DNA of 58,807 nt from Perkinsus marinus ATCC 50983 (Eukaryota; Perkinsozoa; Perkinsida; Perkinsidae). Below are positions 22,801-34,774 of this stretch, piece after piece (position 1 is the first letter of the stretch; every line of letters begins with the position of its first letter). A model generated the notes under the pieces. It saw only the letters and a list, made by a program, of their open reading frames with translations, had not been told where the DNA came from and searched no databases. Both the position numbers and the translations under genes were made by a program. The stretch lies in NCBI RefSeq assembly GCF_000006405.1, contig NW_003205746.1, forward strand, positions 15,376 to 74,182, in the 5' to 3' direction.

Positions 22801-25800
22801 GCGAGTAGCGGCCTTGGATGCGGATATGGGTGCCATAGCCGAGACCAATAAGGAAGAGTACCAGCGTATGCAGGAGCAGTTGAAGCTAGAAGGGAATGAT
22901 GAGAAGAAAGGTGGGCAGGCGCGTTGCTGCGATGCTCGACGGTGGCCACTTCAGGTGTGAACGCGACTTCGTCACTCGTGAGCGGCACGGCTGATGCTGT
23001 CCACAACTCGGAGGAGCAAATGGGCGCCTTACATGATGAAATGAGTGCGGCTAACGCTAAGGCTCAGCAGGGCCTCGATAATGCACTGAAGGACCTTGAT
23101 CATTTATCCAGGTAGGCCACGTCTGGTGACCTACTGATGAACCTGTCTGTTGCCAGTGGGGGGTCTGCGGGTTTGGATCACCTACAAGCGGACGAGACAC
23201 ATGACCTCACTAATTCTGTCCAGGAGGTGGCTGAGACTGCACATAAGGATGTCGCAGAGGCTCGCTCTGATACCAAGGTCGGTTCGCTCGGTTGGGTATT
23301 GCCAATCGCTTCTCCTGTGTCAGAATCGACTTCAAGCGGCACTTGGAGAGATGCATGCCCAGATTGGGGGAATGCTGGGGAATGAACAAGAGATGGATAA
23401 CACATTAATTGCACTGTCCTCAGATGCTGCTAAGGTAGGTTCGAGAAAGGGAGCTCGTCGTGTATCGCACATGGCGCAATGTCCGACTTGAAAGCTCGTT
23501 TAGGAATTTTCGAGAAGAATCTTCGGATGAGATGAATTCTTCCCGGTGTAGGCTCAGACGAGGGCGAGAGAGATAGCGCATGAGAAGGCCGCAGAGCATG
23601 ATGAGATTCTCGGCTACCTATCGAGAAGCTATAAGCAGAATCGCGATGATATGTCTAAGGTGACTTCTTCGTGGGGGAGGTCCATGGTTCTATCCCTGGG
23701 GGTATCATTTTTATTACAGCTCCCATCGGAAATAGAGGCAAAAGGGAAGAAGCAGCTGACGAACGCCAAGAAGCTATTGAGCGATGAGATGCAGAACCGC
23801 AACAAGGCGATAGCGGCCGTAGCAGCTGAGCACATCATGGCAATAGGCGACTTGGTGAGCCGGTCTCTCGCTACTGTTGCTGGGGCAAAGCACTGTTAGA
23901 TGAAATCGGTGATGGACCTGCTCACGAAAGGCGAGATGCAAGAGGAAGCCAAACGACGTCTGCTAGCTGAAGCTGAGAGCAAGTAGTAGCTCTCTGCTGT
24001 TGGCGTCCCCGTGGTGGTCGTGATGTTCACTGTGTAGGATGGTGGACATAGAGCGCAGTAAGACGAAGCTGCAGTCCTTGATGGGTGCCTCTGGCAACGA
24101 GACGTCGGGGGAGTCGGGTTCTATGAAGAGAGCTAGAGGGATGATGGGGTAAGGGTGTTATACTTGTCAAGATTTGTCATTGATCGTTTAGTGACACTCA
24201 AATGGAATTGCTGCATCGTCGGGAGGAGATGAAACAGAGATTGAAGAAAGGCTTGGTTTTCCTGGACCATCATATCAGCGACGCTCATGACTTCCTACAG
24301 CTCCACCTCAGGGATCTGGAGAAGGCCTTGAGGGTAGGTGTATACCGGTTTGTGGGGTTCACTCGCGATTGCAGATTATGATAGAGCAGTTTCGCAAGCT
24401 ACTGAATGGCGAGGCGGTAACGTTTGCCAAGTCGGACCAAGAGGATAGCGCTGGCACAGTAAGTCGATGCCGCTGTGAATGACGGCTATGGTGTGTCTTC
24501 GATATTGTGTGGATGCGTTGGTACTATGATAGGCGAAGAAGCTCGGCGGTGTTGAGGCCGGCCTCGAGAAGGATATGAATAGAAATAAAGTCAGGTTGGA
24601 GAGCATACTAAATGTAAGCAGTCTTTGCAGCAAGAATAGATCGTTCGATGAGAATTCAGGTCGACAAGGAATCCACGATGGACTTCACGACGTTGCTGGG
24701 TAAGCTCACCGCACAAGCCCNNNNNNNNNNNNNNNNNNNNNNNNNNNNNNNNNNNNNNNNNNNNNNNNNNNNNNNNNNNNNNNNNNNNNNNNNNNNNNNN
24801 NNNNNNNNNNNNNNNNNNNNCGGACTGAACTACTCGTAGAGCCAAGCGCTGGACTACTGTTGAGTTTGACAAGGCGTCTTCTCTGATCGCTTTTATTGAG
24901 ACGCTTTGCCGCTTCGGAGATTGAAAGGTCTTGTTGTGGTTGTACACTGAAGTGAACGTTGTGTCGACTATCACCATTATCAGCATTCCAGAATATGGTT
25001 TCCACTTCAGAGCAACAGCCAATGCCGAGCGAGACAAGGCCAAGGAGGAGATCGCTGTAGACTATACCGCAGCATAATCACGTGAATGTTTTTGCCTTAG
25101 AAAAACGACAAAGTATTGGCACATGGAGAGGAAGGAGTATATGGCCAACTCGATGGCCTCGGTCAGAAAGTTTCAGGAGAGGCAACGGAAGTTGGCAACT
25201 CTCTAGGGTGAGAAAGAGAACTGTGTGTTGTATATTGAACTCCTATGACGGTTGTAGATACAACGCTATAGCGCTGCGTAACGTGCAGCGCTTGGCTGAT
25301 GGGGAGAGGCAGACCTCCAGCAACGACCTGAAGGCCCTCATTCACACTGTCTCGTAGGCCTATCTACTACGCGGTAAGGGTATTGTTTCTCTTAGTGCTA
25401 CCAAGGACTCGGTTATGAGGGAGATGGCGGAGAGTCATGGAGCTGATCTGAATGCGCTAGGAAGAGTAGAGGACGTCGTAGCCATTGTGGACACTCTTAC
25501 GAAATCTGCCTTTGATGAGGTTAGGATTGCATAACACTGCGTTGGTGATTCTCTTGTCAGATTCAAGGCTTAATTGGTAGCAGTACTGGTGACTTTCAAA
25601 GTTTGGATGAGATGCTCGACACGCTCGGCTCTAGTAAGGCTTGTGTTTATAGAGAAAATAGATTACCTCGATTGTTTCATCTTTTCCAGGCACCAACTCC
25701 TCGGTAGCGTCCATGAATAAAGACGTGGAGGAGGCCGTGAGGAAATCTGATAAGTCGGTTGTTGATGTTCTTCCGGAGTTTGCACATTTTCGAGGAAAAC

Positions 25801-26393
25801 AGGTTCATGAACGGCATTAGGCCGATACTGGCGCAAATGAAGGAGGATGCCTCTGGTTACGAGAAGAAGGATAGAGAGATCGCCGCTGAATCGATGTAAG
25901 GCTTTGAAGGTTACTTGATCGTGTTGATAGTTTTTCACCTCTTGCAGATCTGCGAGAAAGTCCGTTATGAAGGCGGTGAGTGACACTTCGAAGGAGGGGG
26001 ATGAGGTGCGAGCACAGGCTTGGAAAGACGTCATGAGGTGAGTTCACAGCTCTATCGATCAGTGTTTGAATATATATTCGCTTTCCCCAGCTGAGCTCAG
26101 GAGTTTCTTCGCTTAGTATAGAAGCCTAGATGTGATTTCGGGTAGAAAGAAGCGTGCAGAAACCAACAGTAATCTCCCCAAATTTCCTCGGAATTTTTAC
26201 ATTGTCACTAACACATGTAGTTAGTAACGATAAAGTAACGTTTGAGAGGATAGACGATTGTCAATCTGTGATCGATACCCAGGGCGAGATTTCCATGAAG
26301 TTTTTTTGCAGGGAACTTTCTGCGAAAACAAGCCAATTCCAGAAGATGGTCTCAGCAGCTCGCGGTGAAGCGTCGGGAGCAGGAGGGCAATAG
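19858..26393 (+). CDS. secreted long coiled-coil protein A (tandem paralogue of the next gene)
   Basis: The start gives a signal peptide (MYVIIPYFILLLRSVSS), then an acidic linker. A short conserved cassette follows: GYWGDW, an RFCNGRFW stretch, and CGQVAF. After it come more than twenty short exons of heptad-rich helix. Clear examples are KKGDKGMMEKAEAVMKVLAL, DIKKTVTQEKENYDELFEK, ENERNMEARIEQETEEMKRD, MAKVKEVERQEAAVEEAEKS, GKLNNMADTVKSREEAEGRL and SEEQMGALHDEMSAANAKAQ, ending KTSQFQKMVSAARGEASGAG before TAG. The first intron is 20064-20107, phase 2. The next resolved exon junction uses a donor at 20230. Introns carry tRNA-like pieces (20,064; 22,180; 23,680) and an M1 copy near 26.07 kb. 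A 100-N gap at 24,721-24,820 hides some sequence. Expected size is well over 1,000 aa. The protein is probably a secreted or surface filament; the family is new to me. Neither catalytic motif nor C-terminal membrane anchor is visible. Confidence 0.7.
20064..20098 (+). repeat. tRNA T-arm-like sequence filling a 44-nt intron
   Basis: The intron 20064-20107 of gene A is mostly gtctcgagttcgatccctgc, a tRNA variable-loop and T-arm look-alike, plus a pyrimidine tract and CAG. The B-box-like core differs from consensus only at the first base. Confidence 0.6.
22179..22204 (+). repeat. tRNA T-arm-like insert in an intron of gene A
   Basis: The 53-nt intron that begins gtaaggatg contains gtcgcgggttcgaaccccgg, a T-arm with four of five stem pairs and a canonical TTCGAAC loop. 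No 5' tRNA half is present. Confidence 0.65.
23672..23704 (+). repeat. tRNA T-arm-like insert in an intron of gene A
   Basis: Within the intron that starts gtgacttcttc, the stretch aggtccatggttctatccct resembles a variable loop and T-arm with one loop change (TTCTATC). Confidence 0.45.
24721..24820. other. assembly gap (100 N)
   Basis: Exactly 100 N bases interrupt gene A, the standard way to mark a gap of unknown size. Any reading across it is unsafe. Confidence 1.
26067..26225 (+). repeat. M1 repeat inside an intron of gene A
   Basis: It starts gaatatatattcgctttccc and runs through cagctgagctcaggagtttc, a gggtagaa block and a cacatgtagttag end. It lies between the donor at about 26,040 and the last exon. 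Confidence 0.75.
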
Positions 26394-26730
26394 TGCATTC
26401 AGATTCATATGATAGCTGATTATTCTTATCCGACTGTCATGATCACATCCAATGATGAAATTGTTGTCCATGCTAGCTCAGCCTCGCGTTTGCTACGGAA
26501 TCCTTCCAGGAGGGTGGGAATAAGCAGAGATGCTGATACTGCGGTGCAGCCTATGGCAAGCGTATATACAGTACATTGGGGTTCGACCAAGCCTGTATGG
26601 CAATCTGTATCAAAAAGTCCCTACGGCCTGGAACCTTAGAATGAGTGCGTGATTTACTTTATTTGAGTGGCTAGTCATGATGACACTTTGCAGCTATTAT
26701 TTTCAACTTTATCAATATTGTAGTCAAGAC

Positions 26731-29700
26731 ATGAGAAGGCGGCGAAGAGCACCCTTATGGGTCGCTCTAGCGGCCCTTGTCGTGGTCACTCCGGGACTGT
26801 CCTCCCCCTCCCCCCGACTGTCAATAGTGGCTAACATGTCGGCCGAGGAGATCGCCTCACTACCAGTATCGTCCCTGGCCTCTCTCACCAAAGGTCTATG
26901 GCACACTCTCACTCCCCTTCAAGTATCCAAGTTGCCACTACGCACCTTAGGGGAGATACCTGTACAAGCGGTGACTTTAGAAACCCTTGCTAGCTACCCC
27001 CCGAGGACGTTCAGGCATAGCCTGCCTCCTACTAGCCAAATGGAGGCCAATCAGCCGTCCATCAGCGATCAGCAACGAATACTGTCCCAATTGGATTCTG
27101 ATGCCTCTATCACGCCAGAATCGCTCCTGTATGAGGGCACTGCTGCCCATGCTATGTTGTTGCAACCTATGAGAGGCTATTGGAGTGATTGGACGTACGT
27201 TGAGGTTGCTGCTTCGCTCCGCTGTGATTTCGTGCGTCTGTCTTATTTTAGAACTTGGTACTGCGATAAGTACTTTTGGTGGCAATGGTGTGGTACGGTT
27301 GCATTCAAGAGAACGGAAGCTCTGAGGGACAAGATCAAGAAAATGGCTGCTAGGGTGAAGCAGGCAGAAACTGAGTGAGTGCTTTATTAAATACCCCAAC
27401 CAGGGATCGAACCCGGGTCCCATCTAATGTGTATGACGTTTTCTCTCAGGTCCCAGCAGATGACCAACCAGATGGATCAATTCCGATTGAATGACAGTAT
27501 GGTCCTCATCGATCCTGAGCAGAAGTGAGCACTTGCAATCTCGCCTCTGTTGATGTGCTTCCTCAGGCACGACGGGTTGACCTCGAGAGCGTCTTCTCTA
27601 CTCAAGGCTGTGTTAGTAGAGCAGCCCGCAGTGGTAGGCCACTTGCTGCCCATAGAGTTGCCTCATCACTGTTTCTAGGGGAAAGCCTTCGAAGGACTCT
27701 ACCCGAAGCTGCAAGATCTAGAGGAGTGAGAGGAATGGGGGTCGTGACGTTTTTAGGGAAATCCTTTTTTTCAGCGAGATTAAATCAGAAGTTGACATGA
27801 ACAAACAATCGTTAGCGGATAAGTTCACAGAAGTAGCGCAATATCGTTCCGTGGTTGTTCTCTTTGCTTTTTGATAGACATCTCAAGTGGTGGCAAACAA
27901 CCTCAAACAACAGGCGAAGCACGTATTAGGGCAGACTGTGAAGATGGACAAGAATCTGCATAAGGTTGGTGTGGCCGTGGCGACTCCTTTGGCCGAATTT
28001 TCCTTTCTCTCCTGGGATTGTAGATGAAAGCAGTGTTGGAGGAATATATGTTCGTGATCCTCACTAATTATAGGAATTTATATTCACAGAAACCGACAAG
28101 AACCTCTCAAAATTTCCTCAGAATTTTTATATTATCACCGACATATGCAGTTGATGATGTGCTGGTATGTCCTATTGAGATCGAAAACTGTTGAGTAGTG
28201 TCCTGATGGTGAATACGGCAGAGCCCTTGGTGCTGCGTGACATTCTGATCAGCGGTTGATTTTGAATTCCCGCTCGCCCGATCCGATCGGGATTTTCTAT
28301 TTTATAGGCGCTGAGAACGCTGAGTAGAGGCGTACTGAAGAACTCGAGAACAGTAGCAAGAGGATCATTGAAGGCGCTGAAAGAGGCCGAGAAGGACAGC
28401 TCTAGGGTGGGGTTGGGGTAGCCTCTCGAGTAAAGTTGGTATGCTCTAGTGGTAACGTAGCATTGTTAACACATTAGAGGTCGATGGTTCGATTCTCGGC
28501 TAAGGTTGTTTTCCAAGCACGATTTGCTTCCTGTCCCTCTCAGGTAGAAAGGAAGAGCGGTAAACTACTGGACACGGCCACTCGCGTGATAGCGATAGTG
28601 AATAAATTGATGGCCAATACCGCACCTAGCAAGCATCGTCTATTGATGTACCTTCGCGAGCCTCCTTACTTATCTACACATAGCGTTCAGGACTATTCTG
28701 GATCAGCTGAAGCAGAAGTTGTTGCAGCAGCGGGTGCGCCAACAGAGCCTCGTACGTCCCTATGAGCAGCGGGTAGGGTACTTGGACGGATCGCCCTTTA
28801 TAGTGTGCTCATCAGCAAAAGAGAATAATGGATAAGGAGAGGAAGGCGGTTATTGACCTCATGAAGCGGGACTCACGCGCTGCTCTCTACAACGCTGAGA
28901 AGGAGTTCTCAAGGGGAGTCAATGGTAGATTGTTGAGGATGAAGTCACAAAGAACCGTTATTCAAAGGACACAGAATCAGGTGGGAGTAGTCGGTATTGT
29001 GGTATGTGATGGTGACCAGCAGGATCTGAGTCGAGAGAATAAGGCCTTGAGAGAGTGGCTGAGCTCGGAAGGCAAGAAGGAGGATTCGGTGAACAGGCAA
29101 GCAGCGGACGCTGGAGAGGCCGTTGAACGGCAGTTGCTCGCTAGCGAGTAAGTGCGATCTGATGGCTCGGCACTGATGGTGCCGCTCAGGGAGAGTTTGA
29201 TACAGCATAAACGACTGATGGAAGATCAGCTGCAGGAGGTGGAAGGCAATTTGAAAACGGTTGATAATGTTGTGGATAGAAGACTCATGGCCTCGAGTGA
29301 CAGCATGCAGAGACAGGTTGGTTGGCGTTGATTGATTCCCATGACTCTGTCTCGATAGTTATTGGGGGAGTCTGAGCTCATTAACGGAGATCTGAAGAAG
29401 CAGGTTGACGAAGAGAGAGAGCGTGCCTTGGGAAGGGTGCTGAGGGGCTCATCTGTGTAGGCTGGGAATTGGTGTTATTCAGAACGTCTACTTCGAAGCT
29501 CAAGTCGGGGACGTAACGAGACAAGCTGCCATTGAAAAGCAGGAGGAAGCTCGGGGGGTCGATGGAGCTGAGCGGAACCTGGCCAACGAGGAAAGTCGGG
29601 CGGAACACGACATTGCTTCTGCTGGTCAAAAACAAGAGTGAGTTCACACATTGGAGTCTCCATAATACTTGTCGAAATTTTCAGAGTTCGCGTGCGGAGC

Positions 29701-32700
29701 CTCCTCGAGCACGGGAAGGGCGAAGTTGATGGAGTGGCTGGTGCGATCGCTAGTGGGGGAGCGGATGAGCTCTCTCGACTGGATTCTATAATGAGTGAGG
29801 AGTTTGGGACAATATTCATATGGTCAACTACCTGAGTTGGTGGCAATATGGAAATTGTGAGGATTCCTCACAACTGTGGAGGACTACACAGTGTTATGTC
29901 AGTATTCACGCACTAAGTTTCCTCAGTGGGGAAATTTGGCGGATTCCACCCGAACTCGTGTGTGAACTTGTATAATTAGTGAGGAAACTCCTGAGGAAAG
30001 CGAACGTATATTCCAGTACTGTGAATGAGATATCTGTGGACAGTTGTTCGAATGAAACCGCGATATGATGCTCAGCTGGATGATCTCAGGCTCGCTCACA
30101 GCAACTAAGACCGCTCTCACCAAATCGATCGAGGAAGATATGGGCGGCGTGGCCGAGGCTCAGCGAGGAGAGTTCACTCGGCTGAGGGAGAATGTGAATA
30201 ACGCCTACAACGATACTGAGGATGGTGGGTCCGGAGTGGCCTTCTGGGGGGAAGCTCTTCTATGTGGTAGGCATGTCTGAATTGGACAGAGTTCTGTCGA
30301 GTATGGTCGGGGGCATGCAGTCATCTGTTGACGGTCAAGAAGACCTGAGGAAGGGTCTGCAAGGGATGTCTGCTATTCTTGAAAAGGAGGCGGCTAAGGC
30401 TAATGGCGACATACGGGATATCACTGGGTAAGAGCTGGGAGTAATGCTGTGGGGTGGAGTCTCTGTGCTGTCAGTGAGAGCGCTATGGCGTTGCGGCACC
30501 GCTCGGCGGAGTTCAAACAGGAGGAGGTAGACGCCGTAAGAGACGTTGATGGGGTATTGGACAATGCTATAGGAGGCATGAAAGGGCGAATGAAGGTGAC
30601 GATAAATGATGACGACGATCTGGGTGTTGCTTCTCAACCAGATCTTGTGCTACTTGCTGTACTTACCTTATGAAAATTGATCCTGGAACGCCTCTGTGTA
30701 CTGGTTGATATCGAAAGTCTTGTGCCCTTAGGATGAGCAGAAGGGTATGATGCGTAGCTTGCGAGGAATGCTGAGTGAGCTGGGCAGTAACGAGGAGGGT
30801 GTATCGGCCGTCTATGATGAAGCACAGGGGGGAATGGCTAGGGTAGGGCTATGTTGGCTATGTGATGTTGTTATTCCCCTCCCAGGTGGCTACTAAGCTG
30901 AGAGAGTATAAGGGTGATGTAGTAGAAGAGAACAACAAGTTGCAGAAGTACTTAGTCGATGCTCAAGGCCAGGAGGCCCAGGCTGCGCTTAAGGTCAGTT
31001 GGGGGTATGCAAGGAAAATATGCGGTGTTTGGTATTAGATAGCCGACGGGGTAGAGCGCGACGGCTTGGCTAGGATCGCCCAGACGAGGAAGCTCCTCAT
31101 GGAAGCGCGGCAGAAGGCTGAGGAGGGCACATCGGAGAAAGACAATCAACGAGCTAGAGAGCTCAGGGATGCAGTGAGAGGCTATGTGTGTTATGGTGGT
31201 AGAGTAGTGGTGATGATTAGATAAGCCAGATTGATGACATGCTGAATGCTGCTGTACAGCGAGGGTATAAAAGTCGGGCGGCTCTCGCGAGTGTTGACAG
31301 CATGTGAGCCCCCCTGGTCATCTCGTTTGACTACTGTTCGTCCTGTAGTGGTGATAGTATACGTAACCGAGGCAGCGCGTTCCGCAACATGGGTGTTGAA
31401 GAAACGCAGAATGCTGAGAAGGAGTCCGAGCGTTTCGTCACCGCTCGAAGAGATCTTATGTGAGTCTTCGGACTGCGTCTTCAGTGTGGACACGCTGGCT
31501 TTACAGGCAGCAGTTGTCACGTTATAAAAATGAGATAGAGAGAGCTCGGGGGTCGCTAGCCAGAGGAGTGCAGGTCCTGGACCGAGGGGTTCGGGATAGG
31601 ACTGAAGATATGAAGAAAAGTATCAAGTTGGGCAGGGAGGGCCTTGCGGTGAGTCAGCAGCTGCCCTGAGTCGCATCAGCCTGCTGCACTGTAGCGTATT
31701 GTTGGGGGCATTGCGGCTATCATGTTGAAGGCATCGAAGGCTGAGCTGGAGGAGATTCTTAATGGGGACATGACGCAGGTTGGGAAGATCGTAGCTTCGA
31801 GTGGATGATGATCGACGGCTATTCAGGATGAGAAGGTTCAAGCTGTCAGACGACTGTTCGAGAGCGGACGAGAGAAATTCGGTCACGACGCGGCTGCAGT
31901 TGCAGAGGTGAGGATCCACATGCGATCTTTGGAGGTTTGAACGACTTCAGCGTTGGAATATATATTTGCTTTCCTCAGCTCAGCTGGGAGGTTTCTGAAG
32001 TTACATATGTGTTGAAAATTTATGAGTAGAAGTGTATAGACCAATGAGAATTTTTCCGATGTCATCAACATGTGCGTATTTCGCGCTCACACTCATCGGC
32101 TCAGGAGAGGAACAATGCTGCTACGAAGCTAGCCTTCGCTCTCGATAGCATTATCAAGCAAGCAGGGTAGAAGGTCCTCAGCTAGTCTGGTGTGAATGTA
32201 TGGTGCCTGGCAGGGAACTCGGCCTTAGTGGTGACGAGATGCATGCGTACGTCCAGAGGGAGCTTGAGGAGGAAGCGGGGGTGACCGCTGAGGAGTTCGA
32301 GAGGGTCAAAGCACAGCTCGGTGGGGATCTATCCAAATTCAAGTAAGAATGAAGATTCTTTTCGAAATTTCTTCAAGTTTGCAGTCTGGACTCCTCGGGG
32401 TTATCAACTCATCTCCATAGCCTAAAACTGAACTAATTTAATACTGTCCTTTTACAAGTTTTGTTTTAATCGACTGCCATCCTCACCTCTCGAAGATCTC
32501 CTGTTTGTCTCCTGTCGGATACTCGTAAGTTCGGCACGGCTGTCGTGGAATGCTACTTTCAATGCTGAATCAGCTCCATGTGCTCATCTCGTTGAGCGGT
32601 ATCATCTATGCAAGCGAACTGTGTGTACTATGTCGTTTTCAGAGAAATGATGGCGAATGAGAAATCGAAAGCCATCGAGATGCTCAAGGTAAGCCCGCGC

Positions 32701-33819
32701 CTCGACAGCAGTATGCTGCTCATACTGTCTTTCATTCAGGAGCAGGAGGTCGGCGAGGCCCTCAGAGCTTCCAGCGTCGATACCGGCTTGGGCGACTTGG
32801 GTAACGCTCTGCTGCGGGCGGCCTTGGAGGATGGTGGCCAGCTTGGGTGAGTAGTCGCAAGCCTCGTCGAGCTTACCATGTGAGATGCTGCCAGGTATAA
32901 CTCTCTCGCGGCTGGGCGTTACATCAGCGATGCCCGCTCGACTGAAGGTCTTTTTTCTCATGAAGCCCGTAGTCTTGCCCATTCGGCTCTGTAAGTTTAC
33001 TGGCTTCTCAATATGAGTTAAACGTGTGCGATCATCGACTCGCGTTCCATCCTGTTACCTTTTCAGAGCAATGGACCAAAAACTACTTGAAGACATCGCG
33101 GCAGAAAAGGGCGTTAAGATGGAGGAGACGGCCAGGGTGGAACATGTACAGGCGAGCTTTGTCTCTCTGGTGGAAGATGCGCTAGTTGAGGTATGAAATT
33201 ATTTTGAAAAGTCGCCTCATGCTCATCATCTCAAGATACAAAAAGAGATGAACAGAACGAGCAGTGCTATCAGTAGCATCGAAGGCCTTGGCGGACCTAG
33301 CGATGAACGTGAGCACACTAGCTTGTTAGGAATGCGGCAGTTGAGGTATTTTCAGTTGAGAAGAACTTGCGGGATCTTGCGAAGAGAACTGCTACTGCCA
33401 ACAGTGACTTGGACAAGTGAGCCCACTGGTGTTGACCTTGAGGAAATGCGGTTGAAGTAGATTGAAAGCGTCTTACGATCCTATATTTGACGAGATGAAG
33501 AAGAAACTAATGGCCTATGGAAAGGAGCAGAGAAAGGCTAAAGATGCTCAACTGTGAGAGAAGCTGTTTTTCGACCCCCTCTGTATTGTTCGCATCTCGT
33601 TAGCAAGGAAAAGAAGAGTATTCAGAAGCGTTTCTCAGCGGTAGATTCTGAGCTGGGAAGAGCCAGGAGCAGGCTGTGGGCTCAAGTCCAAGGGTGGGCA
33701 TCACATTTGTTGAGACACTGCGTAGGGGTGTTCTTTTCCTCAGGGATATCGCGGAGGATGTTCAGGCGTACCAGAAGTCGTTTGCCGAGGGTCAGGATGA
33801 ATTCAATCGAAAGAAATGA
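26731..33819 (+). CDS. secreted long coiled-coil protein B (tandem paralogue of A)
   Basis: The start gives an Arg-rich signal peptide (MRRRRRAPLWVALAALVVVT, then PGLSS). A linker of repeated LASL/LPLRTL-type segments follows, then the same cassette as protein A: GYWSDW, a WYCDKYFW stretch and CGTVAF. It is interrupted at the same codon and phase by intron 27195-27251. Then come more than twenty short exons of heptad helix: ALRDKIKKMAARVKQAETE, SQQMTNQMDQFRLNDS, KAFEGLYPKLQDLEE, TSQVVANNLKQQAKHVLGQT, MDKERKAVIDLMKRDSRAAL, VQRELEEEAGVTAEEFERVK and a final DIAEDVQAYQKSFAEGQDEF before TGA at 33,817. Introns host M1 copies (28.03, 29.84 and 31.96 kb) and tRNA-like pieces (27.40 and 28.44 kb). Starts upstream at 26,677 are possible but give a poorer signal peptide. 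Same strand, same layout and only 338 bp between the two genes point to tandem duplication. Function unknown; secreted or surface filament is inferred. Confidence 0.7.
27393..27426 (-). repeat. tRNA T-arm-like insert, reverse, in an intron of gene B
   Basis: Read on the minus strand the stretch is gggacccgggttcgatccct, with a perfect B box. It occupies the intron that begins gtgagtgctttatt. Unlike the copies in gene A it is antisense to its host. Confidence 0.6.
28031..28185 (+). repeat. M1 repeat inside an intron of gene B
   Basis: It begins ttggaggaatatatgttcgt, is missing the cagctgag block, and continues with ttataggaatttatattcac and the tttcctcagaatttttatat body to a catatgcagttg end. 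Confidence 0.7.
28436..28506 (+). repeat. degenerate full-length tRNA-like sequence in gene B
   Basis: This copy has both an A-box-like part (tggtatgctctagtgg) and a B-box-like part (ggttcgattct) at the normal spacing, with attgttaac at the anticodon position as in tRNA-Asn. The T stem pairs poorly and no acceptor stem forms, so it is not a working tRNA as read. It lies in an intron of gene B. Confidence 0.5.
29835..30020 (-). repeat. M1 repeat, reverse, in gene B
   Basis: It reads in reverse from a gaggaaactcctgaggaaagc head to a gttggtggcaatatggaaat tail. The gctcagctg part of the head is reduced. Confidence 0.65.
31960..32085 (+). repeat. M1 repeat in gene B
   Basis: A ttggaatatatatttgcttt head, a cagctcagctgggaggtttc block and a caatgagaatttttccgatg body with a shortened tail are recognisable. 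It lies within an intron near 31.9-32.1 kb. Confidence 0.6.
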
Positions 33820-34123
33820 CATGCGCAGGCTTTGAGACACAGCTGGATAGTCCGAATGGACTGCATCTTACTGACCGGAAGTGTTGCTTTATTAGTCATG
33901 AAAAAAGAACTAGTTGCTCGATGAGACATTAGCAGAACTCGCAACATGCCGAGTCGGTAGTCTGTCGATTGATGCCAATGACCTTCTTGAGATAGACAGC
34001 AGCTGGACGGTGTTGCCCTCTGCGTGGATTTTCCACATCAGAGGTTTAAGTAGTTAACTTTGTACTAGTCGATCCGATGAAACGATTGAGTACTAACTTT
34101 TTGACCGCAACAGCGAGCGAGTC

Positions 34124-34774
34124 TTGAACACTTGCAACACTTACCTCTGGTGCACACGTACCGCTCATAACATATGCGACTTGCGGTTTGCCTCAAGACT
34201 TGAGTTAGCACTGGGAAGACTCGACCTTGAGCCAGCTGACACCACAGACTCTACATCCTCCCCTACGATGAGTCAGACGTCTTCACTACTTGGCAGTGGT
34301 GGCGATCACTATGACAGCTACTACGAAAATATCTCGGATGATCGTGATTACAGCGACGAGCCCGACAGCGAGGATCGAGAAGATTATGACGACAACATGG
34401 ATCACATCGATGATTTTGATTGGGATGATTATGCTTATGATGATGACCAGAGTACTCTTGGTGATGAATCAATGACGGATTCGGCGATGCTTTATGCTTA
34501 TGATGATGACAGGAGTACCCTTGGTGATGAATCCTCTTCCAGAAGACATACGAACCTTCCACATTGGTTGACTTCCACAATGGAATATATTGGTCGTAAA
34601 ATCCGATCTGCATACCACTACGTTCAGAGTGCATGGGAGAAGCTATGCTGGTACATAGATCTAGTTGTGTACATGTTCACAGGCTACACAGGCAAGCCTC
34701 GCGGCAGATCAACCCTATCCGTTGGTACTTATTATAAAAAATATTTACATTTTCAACCCCCAACAATCACCTAA
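34124..34774 (+). CDS. acidic protein with tandem DDD/STLGDES repeat
   Basis: A single open frame of up to 216 aa. ATG 34,124 opens it; an inner ATG at 34,268 (MSQTSSLLGSGGDHYDSYYE) is an equally good start. A strongly acidic Asp/Tyr-rich region contains two copies of YAYDDDxSTLGDES about 20 residues apart. The C-terminal part is different: aromatic and basic with one hydrophobic segment (LCWYIDLVVYMFTG) that might associate with a membrane. The repeat is visible at DNA level too (tgatgaatc units), suggesting recent internal duplication. No family recognised. Confidence 0.55.
   Translation: MNTCNTYLWCTRTAHNICDLRFASRLELALGRLDLEPADTTDSTSSPTMSQTSSLLGSGGDHYDSYYENISDDRDYSDEPDSEDREDYDDNMDHIDDFDWDDYAYDDDQSTLGDESMTDSAMLYAYDDDRSTLGDESSSRRHTNLPHWLTSTMEYIGRKIRSAYHYVQSAWEKLCWYIDLVVYMFTGYTGKPRGRSTLSVGTYYKKYLHFQPPTIT

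Noticed and set aside
22371-23006. 211-aa minus-strand frame opposite gene A
   Set aside because: Antisense shadow of GAG/AAG-rich coiled-coil exons. The plus-strand exons have consistent splice sites and heptads.
34290-34475. Met/Ile/Thr-rich frame overlapping the acidic gene
   Set aside because: A frame shadow of the GAT-rich acidic repeat; the acidic frame is longer and has balanced ends.
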